From Lachnospiraceae bacterium UBA5899 (GTDB lineage: Bacteria > Bacillota > Clostridia > Lachnospirales > Lachnospiraceae), in assembly GCA_002432425.1 (NCBI GenBank), contig DJEL01000016.1:1-37474 (forward strand): DNA of 37,474 bases, in the 5' to 3' direction. The position numbers and the translations under genes are program-made. Numbering within the stretch: position 1 is the first letter of the stretch; every line of letters starts with the position of its first letter. This document shows, piece by piece, positions 23,647-31,733 of this stretch. Below the pieces are notes generated by a model, which worked only from the letters and a program-made list of their open reading frames with translations, made no database searches and was not told the DNA's origin.

Positions 23647-25410
23647 TTAATTCAGGGAAATATGCGTTTTTGCCAGTTCCTCCAATGCCTTTTTCCCTGC
23701 AATTACCTGATTTAATGCAGTTACATCGCTTCCCAGTTTACCGGAATAAAATTCGTAACTGTTCTTTTTTACCGCATACACAATATCGTGAAAAGCCCGT
23801 TCCTTTTCCTGGCTTGTGGTAATGGCTTCCACCTTTGTGTTAAAAAGCTCGGCTGCTTCCCTCTGCTCGTTTTCATCCTCAAACATGCTGATAATGGAAG
23901 CCGGATTGTATCTGCCGTTTTCAATATCCGCAAACAGCTTGTCCGCCACCTTCCGGTACAGCTCTTCCGTAAAATCGGACGGGGAAATGAACCGGGTGAT
24001 TTTCGGAAGCACCTCCGGGTAATCCGTAATCCAGGTAAGCAGAAGCTTCTGCACCCTTTTGCCGTTGTCTTCCTGGCTGTTTTTCTTATTCAGTCCCGAC
24101 TTTGGCTTCTGTGCCGGCTGCACCATGCCGTTTTTCGCCGCATAGGAATTGACTAACTTCCGCAGGTTTTCAAAGCCGATGTGATACTTTTCCGCAATCG
24201 CCTCGATGTAGTTTTCTCTCTCCACATCCACCTCAAACTCACAGAGTTTCCTGGCAATTTCCATATAGAACCGGGTCTTGCTGTCCGGATCGTTCAAATC
24301 ATAGGACTGCTCCATGATGCGGATTTCAAACAGAAAGCTGTTTTCCGCATTGTCAATCCGTTCCTGAAACGCCTCTTTGCCGAGGTTCTTGATAAACTCG
24401 TCCGGATCCTTGTAGGGACGCATGTTGATAACCTTGCCGGAAAGCCCCGCCTGCTTTAAGATGCCGATACCGCGGAGAGCTGCCTTTACACCGGCGCCGT
24501 CGCTGTCGTAAGCCAAAAGCACCTTGTCCGTGTAGCGCTTTAAAAGCAGCGCCTGCTCGGAAGTAAATGCCGTACCGAGGGACGCCACCGCCTGGGTGAA
24601 TCCCGCCTGGTGCATGGAAATCACATCCATATAGCCCTCGCACAGGATGATGTTGCCGGTACGCGCCGTCCTTGCAAAGTTAAAGCCGTAAAGGTTTCTT
24701 CTTTTATCAAAAACCGGTGTTTCGGGAGAGTTTAAGTATTTGGGTTCTCCCTTCCCCATGACACGGCCGCCGAATCCAATGACCCTGTGGTTGATGTCCT
24801 GAATGGGGAACATAACCCGGTTCCAGAAGCTGTCGTAAATGCCTCTTTTTTCATTAAATCCGGCAAGTCCCGCCTCAATAATCAGCTTGTCCTCATATCC
24901 TTTTTCCCGAAGATACCTTACAAGTCCCTCGGAGGCATAACCCAGACCGAACTTATTCATGGTTTCTTCGCTCAGCTTCCGCTCGCTTAGGTATCGGTAA
25001 CCCACTTCGCCCTTCTTGGAACGGAGCTGGTAATAGTAATACTTTGCCGCTTCCTTGTTTACGGCAAGAAGCCTTGCCCGGTGATTTTCCTTCGCTTTCA
25101 TTTCTTCCGTGTATTCTAACTCGGGAAGCTTCACACCGGCCCTGTCTGCCAAAAGCTTCACTGCTTCCGCAAACGTATAATTTTCATATTTCATGATGAA
25201 AGTAAAGACGTTACCTCCTGCCCCGCAGCCAAAGCAGTAGTACATCTGCTTGGCGCCGGATACGGAAAAAGAAGGAGATTTTTCATTGTGGAACGGGCAG
25301 AGTCCGAAATAGCTTGCCCCCTTCTTCTGTATCTTCACGTATCCGGAAATAACATCTACAATATCGTTTTTCATCCTGACTTCTTCTACGATTTCCTCAG
25401 GATAATACAT
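23647..25410 (-). CDS. dnaG: DNA primase DnaG
   Basis: DnaG synthesises RNA primers at the replication fork. The 587-aa protein has a CHC2 zinc ribbon (C38, H41, C59, C62; LCPFHNEKSPSF...YYCFGCGAGG), the catalytic core (FGLGYASEGL, FPIQDINHRVIGFGGR), a Toprim domain with ILCEGYMDV and LLAYDSDGAG, and a C-terminal helical helicase-binding region after about residue 450. The ATG at 25410 starts MYYPEEIVEEV, the usual primase N-terminus, with AGG 6 nt upstream. The longest frame to 25494 would overlap dgt by 53 bp and is rejected. Confidence 0.96.
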   Translation of the reverse strand: MYYPEEIVEEVRMKNDIVDVISGYVKIQKKGASYFGLCPFHNEKSPSFSVSGAKQMYYCFGCGAGGNVFTFIMKYENYTFAEAVKLLADRAGVKLPELEYTEEMKAKENHRARLLAVNKEAAKYYYYQLRSKKGEVGYRYLSERKLSEETMNKFGLGYASEGLVRYLREKGYEDKLIIEAGLAGFNEKRGIYDSFWNRVMFPIQDINHRVIGFGGRVMGKGEPKYLNSPETPVFDKRRNLYGFNFARTARTGNIILCEGYMDVISMHQAGFTQAVASLGTAFTSEQALLLKRYTDKVLLAYDSDGAGVKAALRGIGILKQAGLSGKVINMRPYKDPDEFIKNLGKEAFQERIDNAENSFLFEIRIMEQSYDLNDPDSKTRFYMEIARKLCEFEVDVERENYIEAIAEKYHIGFENLRKLVNSYAAKNGMVQPAQKPKSGLNKKNSQEDNGKRVQKLLLTWITDYPEVLPKITRFISPSDFTEELYRKVADKLFADIENGRYNPASIISMFEDENEQREAAELFNTKVEAITTSQEKERAFHDIVYAVKKNSYEFYSGKLGSDVTALNQVIAGKKALEELAKTHISLN

Positions 25411-25441
25411 ATGTAACCTAACCTTTCTGTGGCGATGGCAA

Positions 25442-26446
25442 TCAGCCGTGCCAGGACTTGGGAATGTAAATCTCTTCGTAGGTGGCAATGGCAAAACGGT
25501 CCGTCATGGCACCCACATAATCGCATACCACCCGTTCCCGTTCTTCGCCTTCGTCAATCATGCGCAGGAAATCCGGCGGCAACACATCAATGTGATTTAA
25601 GAAATGCTGATACAGTGTTTTCATCAGCATTTCCGCCTTGCCTTCCTCGCTCTTGGCTTCCGGGTTCTGGTAGACGCGTTCAAACATAAACTGTCTGAGC
25701 TTTTTCATGGCTTCCGCCACCGGCTCCGACATACAGATATCGTCTTTTCCGAAGCTTGTCGTCACAATGTCATGGATAAAGTGGTCGAGTCTTTCTCCTG
25801 TGGTGTAGCCAATCACATCCGCAATGTCCCTTGGCACATCTTCTTCCTTTAAGATACCGCCCCGGATGGCATCGTCCATATCGTGGTGGATGTAGGCAAT
25901 CTTATCGGAGAGCCGGACGATTTTACCCTCCAGGGTAAAAGGCATGCTGTCCGTCTGGTGGTTTAGGATGCCGTCCCTGACTTCTACCGTAAGATTTAAT
26001 CCCTGACCGTTTTTCTCTAACTTTTCCACGGTACGCACGCTCTGCACGTTGTGTTCAAACCCAAACGGGCAGACCTCGTTTAACGCTCTTTCTCCGGCAT
26101 GGCCGAAGGGTGTGTGACCCAAATCATGTCCCAGTGCAATGGCTTCCACCAAATCCTCATTCATCCTGAGTGCCTTGGCAATGGTGCGGGCATTCTGGGA
26201 AACCTCCAGCGTGTGCGTCAGTCTTGTCCGGTAATGGTCGCCCTCAGGTGTTAAAAACACCTGGGTTTTATCCTTCAGTCTGCGGAAAGCTTTGCAATGC
26301 AAAATCCTGTCCCTGTCTCTTTGGAATACCGGTCTGATGTCGCATTGCTCCTCTTCCCGTTCTCTGCCGAGGGAATTCATGCTGAGCGTTGCGTAGGGGC
26401 TTAAATATTCCTGCTCCCACTTTTCCAGATTTTCTCTTATTGTCAT
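25442..26446 (-). CDS. dgt: dNTP triphosphohydrolase (Dgt-like, HD domain)
   Basis: This HD-domain enzyme hydrolyses dGTP or other dNTPs to nucleoside and triphosphate, adjusting precursor pools. The 334-aa protein carries RTRLTHTLEVSQ and the HD signature IALGHDLGHTPFGHAGER, a later KIAYIHHDMDD, and the arginine-rich DRDRILHCKAFRRLKDKTQV near the N-terminus. It is first in the replication/transcription block, 31 nt ahead of dnaG, an order common in Clostridia. AAGGAG precedes the ATG. Whether dGTP is the main substrate cannot be told from sequence. Confidence 0.93.
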   Translation of the reverse strand: MTIRENLEKWEQEYLSPYATLSMNSLGREREEEQCDIRPVFQRDRDRILHCKAFRRLKDKTQVFLTPEGDHYRTRLTHTLEVSQNARTIAKALRMNEDLVEAIALGHDLGHTPFGHAGERALNEVCPFGFEHNVQSVRTVEKLEKNGQGLNLTVEVRDGILNHQTDSMPFTLEGKIVRLSDKIAYIHHDMDDAIRGGILKEEDVPRDIADVIGYTTGERLDHFIHDIVTTSFGKDDICMSEPVAEAMKKLRQFMFERVYQNPEAKSEEGKAEMLMKTLYQHFLNHIDVLPPDFLRMIDEGEERERVVCDYVGAMTDRFAIATYEEIYIPKSWHG

Positions 26447-26523
26447 TTTGCTCCTTCTGTCCGATTATGCGGACCCATACTATGAACATGCACAACAACA
26501 AACTCTCAAAAAAATACTCTCTA

Positions 26524-26551
26524 CTTATAATATTCTGCGTCTGCTACCCAA
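26524..26551 (-). promoter_or_regulatory. Candidate dgt operon promoter
   Basis: On the minus strand, TTGGGT (26551-26546) and TATAAG (26529-26524) are 16 bp apart in the 150-bp AT-rich gap between the purL terminator and dgt. The -35 is poor, so this is a tentative call. Confidence 0.35.
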
Positions 26552-26597
26552 AATCCTTTTTTTATTTTAAATTTTTTTCAAAAATTTTCATTTTGTC

Positions 26598-26628
26598 AAA
26601 AAAACCTCTGCCAAAGACAGAGGTTTTT
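26598..26628 (-). terminator. Intrinsic terminator of purL
   Basis: On the minus strand AAAACCTCTG pairs with CAGAGGTTTT around the loop TCTTTGG, then TTTTTTT follows. It lies just past the purL stop, with a small CCGGG hairpin between them. Confidence 0.88.
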
Positions 26629-26646
26629 GCCGGGAAAACCCGGATA

Positions 26647-29600
26647 TTACTTAAAGTAAGCGACACCGCTTTCAAAGATTTTCAAATCCTGTTCGCCGTA
26701 AATGTTGATTGCTACGGAAGTATCGCGTCTCTCTGCATGCGCCATCTTGCCAAAGCATCTGCCGTCGGGGGATGTAATACCTTCGATGGAGCAATAGGAA
26801 CCGTTTACGTTCCATTCCTCATCCATGGAAATATTGCCGTCAATATCCACATACTGGGTTGCTACCTGACCGTTTGCAAACAGCTTGTCAAGCCATTCTC
26901 TGCTTGCTACAAAACGTCCTTCGCCGTGGGATGCGGGGCTGCAGTAGGTCTGTCCCAACTTCGCCTCTCTTAACCAGGGAGACTTGTCGGAAACCACCTT
27001 GGTATAAACCATCTTGGAGATGTGGCGGTTGATGGTGTTAAATGTCAGGGTCGGGGACTCTGCCGTCTGTCCGGTAATCTCACCGAAAGGAACCAGTCCC
27101 AATTTAATCAGCGCCTGGAAACCGTTGCAGATACCCAGTGCCAGACCGTCTCTTTCCTGTAAAAGCTTTGTAACCGCTTCCTTAATCTTGGCATTCCGGA
27201 AAGCGGTGGCAAAGAATTTAGCGGAGCCGTCCGGTTCGTCACCTGCGGAGAAGCCGCCCGGGAACATGATAATCTGTGCCTGGGAGATTGCCTTTTCAAA
27301 AGCATCCACGGACTCTCTGATGTCCTCTGCGCTCAAGTTCTTGAATACCTTGGTGACTACATTGGCGCCGGAACGTTCAAATGCCTTGGTGCTGTCGTAC
27401 TCACAGTTGGTACCCGGGAATACCGGAATGAATACGGTAGGCTTTGCCACCTTATTCTTGCATACATAAATCTGTTCTTTGTGATACAGTCTGGTTTCAA
27501 TGGGAGTGGTATCCTTTACTGCCTTTGTGGGGAATACCTTTTCTAACGGCTTCTTCCATGCTGCCAGTGCTTCCTCTAAGGAAATCTTTGCATCCTTATA
27601 GGTAAAGGCTGCTTCTTCGGTCACTTTGCCGACCGTCATATAATCCACATCGGCTCCTGCCAGTGCTTCCAGCTTGTCTGCGGCAATTTCCGCCACGATG
27701 TCGCCCAGTCCGTTTTCAAACAGGGCACGCAGGGGCACTTCTTCGTCAACCGCTACGCCTAAACCGTTGCCGAATGCCATCTTGGAAAGGGCTGCTGCCA
27801 GACCATTGCTGTCCAGTGCGTAAGCGGAAACAATAATGCCTTTCTTCATCAGACTGGAAATGCTGTCGTACAGTTCCATAACCTTTTCGTAAACCGGAAT
27901 GTCGTAATCGTCCTTCTCAACGGAAAACTGCACCAGACTGTTTCCGGCTGCCTTTAATTCCGGTGTAATGACATCGCTATCCTTTGCCACATCCACTGCG
28001 AAAGAAACCAGAGTGGGCGGTACGTCAATATCGTTGAAGGTGCCGGACATGGAATCCTTGCCGCCGATGGAAGGAAGTCCGTAACCAATCTGTGCGTCAT
28101 AAGCACCCAGGAGAGCTGCGAAAGGCTGGCTCCAACGCTTGGGGTCGGAAGTCATACGACGGAAATATTCCTGGAACGTAAAGCGGATTTTCTTGTAATC
28201 GCCACCGTTTGCCACGATTCTTGCCATGGACTCGGTCACCGCATATACAGCGCCGTGGTAAGGGCTCCAGGAAGAAAGATACGGGTCGAAGCCGTAGCTC
28301 ATCATGGTAACGGTATCGGTCTTTCCGCGGAGTACGGGAAGCTTTGCCACCATGGCCTGTGTTTCGGTAAGCTGGTACTTACCGCCGTAAGGCATCAGCA
28401 CACTGCCTGCGCCGATGGAGGAGTCGAACATCTCCACCAAACCCTTCTGGGAGCAGACATTTAAGTCACCCATAAGTGCCAGCCATGCGCCCTTTACATC
28501 TTCGTCCTTTACTTTCTCTTCTACTTTATCAACTGCGATCTTGTCAAAATAATTGTCTTCTTCGGAAGGAATGTTCACAGAGACCTTGGTTTCCTGATGG
28601 GCACCGTTGGTATCCAGGAAAGCACGGGATAAGTTTACGATATCCTTGCCTCTCCAGTTTAAGATAAGACGGGGCTCCTTGGTAACTTCTGCAACGGGAA
28701 CCGCCTCTAAGTTTTCTTCTGCCGCATAGCCTAAGAAGGTTTCTACATCCTTAGGGTCTACCACTACTGCCATACGTTCCTGGGATTCGGAAATAGCAAG
28801 CTCCGTGCCGTCCAGACCCGCGTATTTCTTGGGCACCTTGTCTAAGTCCACCACAAGACCGTCAGCCAGTTCGCCGATGGCAACAGACACACCTCCCGCA
28901 CCGAAGTCATTGCACTTCTTAATCAGACGGCTGACTTCCTCACGGCGGAACAGACGCTGGATTTTACGTTCGGTGGGAGCATTACCCTTCTGTACTTCTG
29001 CGCCGCAGGTTTCAATGGAAGTATCGGTATGTACCTTGGAAGAACCGGTTGCACCGCCGCAGCCGTCGCGTCCGGTACGACCTCCTAAAAGGATGATGAT
29101 ATCGCCCGGGTCGGAATTCTCACGGATGACGTTCTTTCTCGGAGCAGCGCCCATAACGGCGCCGATTTCCATACGTTTTGCCACATAATCGGGATGATAA
29201 ATTTCTTTTACATAGCCGGTAGCCAGACCAATCTGGTTGCCGTAAGAAGAATAACCCGCTGCCGCACCTCTGACCAGTTTCTTCTGGGGAAGCTTGCCGT
29301 GCAGGGTTTCGGATACGGGAACGGTCGGATCAGCCGCACCGGTCACACGCATCGCCTGGTATACATAACCGCGGCCTGACAGAGGGTCTCTGATAGCGCC
29401 GCCGAGGCAGGTAGCCGCACCGCCGAAAGGTTCGATTTCGGTCGGATGGTTGTGGGTTTCGTTCTTAAAAAATACCAGCCACTCTTCAGTCACCTTTTCC
29501 CCGTCATAATCCATTTCCACGGGAACGATAACGGAGCAGGCATTGATTTCGTCGGACTGCTCCATGTCCTCTAACTTGCCGTCCTTCTTTAACTTGCGCA

Positions 29601-30447
29601 TTGCCATTAACGCTAAGTCCATCAGGCAGACAAACTTATCTTTTCTGCCGGCAAAAATTTCTTCTCTGGTATCGAGGTAACTCTGGTAAGTGGTCTCGAT
29701 GGGTGCGCGGTAATAACCCTCTCCGAACTCTACATCGGTAAGCTCCGTAGAGAAGGTGGTGTGACGGCAGTGGTCGGACCAGTAAGTATCCAGCACCCGG
29801 ATTTCCGTCATGGACGGATTCCTGTGCTCTTCGTTTGCAAAATAATTCTGAATATGCTTGAAATCCTTGAAGGTCATGGCAAGACCCAAAGAATCGTATA
29901 AATCGCGTAATGCGTTTTCTTCCATGGAAGAAAATCCGTCAAATATCTTTACATCGGCAGGCTCCGCAAATTCCTGAATCAGGGTGGCGGGCTTTTCCAT
30001 ATCGGTTTCCCTGGAATCCACCGGGTTAATGCAGTAGGCACGGATTTTGGCAAATTCATCATCCGTAATTTTGCCGGAAATGACATAAATAACAGCCGTA
30101 CGAATAATGGGCTCTTCGTCTTCTTTTAAGAAGCGCACACACTGTACCGCTGAATCGGCTCTCTGATCAAACTGTCCGGGTAAAAATTCCACACCGAATA
30201 CTCTGTCGCCTTCCTGTAAGGGAAGTTCTTCTCTGTAAAGGTCATCTACAGGTGGTTCCGCAAAAACACTGTGGCATGCTTTTTCAAAGATTTCGTCGGA
30301 GATATTTTCCACGTCATAGCGAATCAGCTCTCTGACTTTCTCCACGCCTTCCATGCCCAGGTAGCTCTTCAGGTCCTCATGCAGTTCCTTTGCTTTTACC
30401 GCAAAAGGCTCCTTTTTTTCCACATAGATACGTCTTACTTTTTCCAT
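26647..30447 (-). CDS. purL: Phosphoribosylformylglycinamidine synthase, single-chain PurL
   Basis: This enzyme makes FGAM from FGAR, glutamine and ATP, the fourth step of purine synthesis. It is the large fused form (1266 aa) in which synthetase and glutaminase are one chain. Synthetase motifs include FKNETHNHPTEIEPFGGAATC, NDFGAGGVSVAIGELADG and the later PSIGGKDSMSGTF. The C-terminal glutaminase has PGTNCEYDSTKAFERSG, GGFSAGDEPDGSAKF, the catalytic Cys in LALGICNGFQALI, and the His in SPASHGEGRFV. AGGAGAAAGG lies an unusually long 16 nt before the ATG. It starts 35 nt after the TetR gene with no clear promoter between them, so co-transcription is likely. Confidence 0.96.
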   Translation of the reverse strand: MEKVRRIYVEKKEPFAVKAKELHEDLKSYLGMEGVEKVRELIRYDVENISDEIFEKACHSVFAEPPVDDLYREELPLQEGDRVFGVEFLPGQFDQRADSAVQCVRFLKEDEEPIIRTAVIYVISGKITDDEFAKIRAYCINPVDSRETDMEKPATLIQEFAEPADVKIFDGFSSMEENALRDLYDSLGLAMTFKDFKHIQNYFANEEHRNPSMTEIRVLDTYWSDHCRHTTFSTELTDVEFGEGYYRAPIETTYQSYLDTREEIFAGRKDKFVCLMDLALMAMRKLKKDGKLEDMEQSDEINACSVIVPVEMDYDGEKVTEEWLVFFKNETHNHPTEIEPFGGAATCLGGAIRDPLSGRGYVYQAMRVTGAADPTVPVSETLHGKLPQKKLVRGAAAGYSSYGNQIGLATGYVKEIYHPDYVAKRMEIGAVMGAAPRKNVIRENSDPGDIIILLGGRTGRDGCGGATGSSKVHTDTSIETCGAEVQKGNAPTERKIQRLFRREEVSRLIKKCNDFGAGGVSVAIGELADGLVVDLDKVPKKYAGLDGTELAISESQERMAVVVDPKDVETFLGYAAEENLEAVPVAEVTKEPRLILNWRGKDIVNLSRAFLDTNGAHQETKVSVNIPSEEDNYFDKIAVDKVEEKVKDEDVKGAWLALMGDLNVCSQKGLVEMFDSSIGAGSVLMPYGGKYQLTETQAMVAKLPVLRGKTDTVTMMSYGFDPYLSSWSPYHGAVYAVTESMARIVANGGDYKKIRFTFQEYFRRMTSDPKRWSQPFAALLGAYDAQIGYGLPSIGGKDSMSGTFNDIDVPPTLVSFAVDVAKDSDVITPELKAAGNSLVQFSVEKDDYDIPVYEKVMELYDSISSLMKKGIIVSAYALDSNGLAAALSKMAFGNGLGVAVDEEVPLRALFENGLGDIVAEIAADKLEALAGADVDYMTVGKVTEEAAFTYKDAKISLEEALAAWKKPLEKVFPTKAVKDTTPIETRLYHKEQIYVCKNKVAKPTVFIPVFPGTNCEYDSTKAFERSGANVVTKVFKNLSAEDIRESVDAFEKAISQAQIIMFPGGFSAGDEPDGSAKFFATAFRNAKIKEAVTKLLQERDGLALGICNGFQALIKLGLVPFGEITGQTAESPTLTFNTINRHISKMVYTKVVSDKSPWLREAKLGQTYCSPASHGEGRFVASREWLDKLFANGQVATQYVDIDGNISMDEEWNVNGSYCSIEGITSPDGRCFGKMAHAERRDTSVAINIYGEQDLKIFESGVAYFK

Positions 30448-30482
30448 TCTGCTTTAACCAAGCCTTTCTCCTAAATATTTAT

Positions 30483-31067
30483 TTATTCCTCTACCCCTAA
30501 TTCATTCAGGATAAAGAGTAACTCCCTGTCCACCATTTCCGGTGTCACACCGATGGTATGGGCGGAAATTTTAAGACCTTCCAATAAGAACATGATGTTG
30601 CGGGCCGCACCTCTGCAGTCCTCGCAGTAAAATTCTCCGTTTTCCACGCCGGTTTCAATCAGCTTTTCAATAATCTTTACGGCAGAGTCGAATTGTCTTT
30701 TTAAGATATTGTCCTTTTTGGGCACATCTTCACCGAAATAATATTCATAAGTAGCGATTGCAAGGTTGTCCTTTTTGCTTAAAAGCTCCTTTTTCTGCTC
30801 CTTTAAGAACAGGGCAAGTATTTCCGTAGCGGTGGCATCCTCTCTGATACTGTCGGAAAACACATCATCCGCTTCCTCGGACTCCATATGCATGACTTCC
30901 CGGAAAATCTCCGCTGTACTGTTGAAATACAGGTAAAGACCGCCCCGGCTGATGTCACAGGCTTCCACAATGTCCTTCATGGTCACATTCTTGTAGCCCT
31001 TTTCCATGAATACCTTTCTGGCGGTTTCCAATATGTACTTTTTCTTTTGCAATGACTTTTCGCCCAT
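30483..31067 (-). CDS. TetR/AcrR-family transcriptional regulator
   Basis: The 194-aa protein has an N-terminal TetR helix-turn-helix at about 12-52 (ILETARKVFMEKGYKNVTM, DIVEACDISRGGLYLYFNS). A helical ligand-binding domain without a recognised subfamily follows. AGGAG precedes the ATG. It lies 6 nt after an unknown gene and 35 nt before purL. TetR proteins usually repress their own operon and release it on binding a small molecule; control of purL, of itself, or of a distant target are all possible. Confidence 0.92.
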   Translation of the reverse strand: MGEKSLQKKKYILETARKVFMEKGYKNVTMKDIVEACDISRGGLYLYFNSTAEIFREVMHMESEEADDVFSDSIREDATATEILALFLKEQKKELLSKKDNLAIATYEYYFGEDVPKKDNILKRQFDSAVKIIEKLIETGVENGEFYCEDCRGAARNIMFLLEGLKISAHTIGVTPEMVDRELLFILNELGVEE

Positions 31068-31073
31068 ACACTT

Positions 31074-31580
31074 TTACTCCTGCTGATTGCTTTGATTGAG
31101 AGGCTGGCACCATTTTCGGAACAGTTCCTGAAACTTTCGCAGGATGGCAAGGTAAATCCCCTCTTCCACGCCTGCCGGCCATACCATACCTTTTGTCCGG
31201 CCTTCTAATATGTAACGGGACAGGATGCCCATCAGGATTTCCATGTCCGCTATGGTTACGTTTTCAATCAGATGCCGTTCCTCTTCCGGAGTATGAATCC
31301 GGTATCTGGTATACAGATAACGGTAATTCCTGTCTAAAAGGCTTGTCTGCTGCACATCGCCTACAAAACGAAGCAGGGTTCCCTCATATACTGGAAATGT
31401 CATCGTCCGCTCTGAGAAATTTTCGCAGGTAAATGCATTACTGACTTTTTTGCCGTACTTTGACTCCAGCCAGGGAACGTACCAGAAAAGTGGCTCTATT
31501 TCTTTTTTATATCCTTCCATGACCGTTCGTCTGTATTCGATGTCCTTCTCCAAACCGCATACCCCCATAAAAAATGACAC
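31074..31580 (-). CDS. Unknown protein upstream of the TetR gene
   Basis: The frame encodes up to 168 aa with no signal peptide or membrane segment. Residues 25-140 look like one globular alpha/beta domain (YKKEIEPLFWYVPWLESKYG, YRYLYTRYRIHTPEEERHLIENV, MEILMGILSRYILEGRTKG, GIYLAILRKFQELFRKW). I do not recognise a family. The start is uncertain. The first codon is a GTG at 31580 without a ribosome site and only about 6 nt from the predicted transcript start, so the ATG at 31568, a TTG at 31553 or the ATG at 31520 may be used. It is the first gene of a probable unknown-tetR-purL operon and might be the regulated target of that repressor. Confidence 0.7.
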   Translation of the reverse strand: MSFFMGVCGLEKDIEYRRTVMEGYKKEIEPLFWYVPWLESKYGKKVSNAFTCENFSERTMTFPVYEGTLLRFVGDVQQTSLLDRNYRYLYTRYRIHTPEEERHLIENVTIADMEILMGILSRYILEGRTKGMVWPAGVEEGIYLAILRKFQELFRKWCQPLNQSNQQE

Positions 31581-31592
31581 TCACGTATTTTC

Positions 31593-31601
31593 ATTGTAAC
31601 A
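31593..31601 (-). promoter_or_regulatory. Extended -10 promoter of the unknown-tetR-purL operon
   Basis: On the minus strand, TG-T-TACAAT forms an extended -10 element. There is no good -35, which is usual for this class. It would start RNA near 31586. It faces the plus-strand promoter at 31667-31695 across a short region with a GCTAAG/CTTAGC inverted repeat (31640-31656). Confidence 0.45.
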
Positions 31602-31666
31602 TACTTTCTAAAAAAGTACAGTTTTTTTTACATTCTGCCGCTAAGTGTTTCTTAGCAGTATTTTTC

Positions 31667-31695
31667 TTGTACTCTTCCGTCAAAAAAGGTATAAT
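31667..31695 (+). promoter_or_regulatory. Promoter of the CNBD gene
   Basis: TTGTAC (31667-31672) and TATAAT (31690-31695) are exactly 17 bp apart. Transcription would start near 31702, about 30 nt before the ATG at 31734. Confidence 0.75.
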
Positions 31696-31733
31696 ATTCC
31701 TATAATTTTTCTATGTATGGGAGGTTCTTTTTT

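Noticed and set aside
25411..25494. Longer dnaG start overlapping dgt
   Set aside because: The extra 28 residues are not primase-like; MYYPEEIVEEV at 25410 is the normal N-terminus and leaves a natural 31-nt gap.
26389..26973. 194-aa plus-strand frame over the dgt start and purL end
   Set aside because: It is antisense to two solid genes and crosses the purL terminator. The protein is low-complexity and shows no domain.
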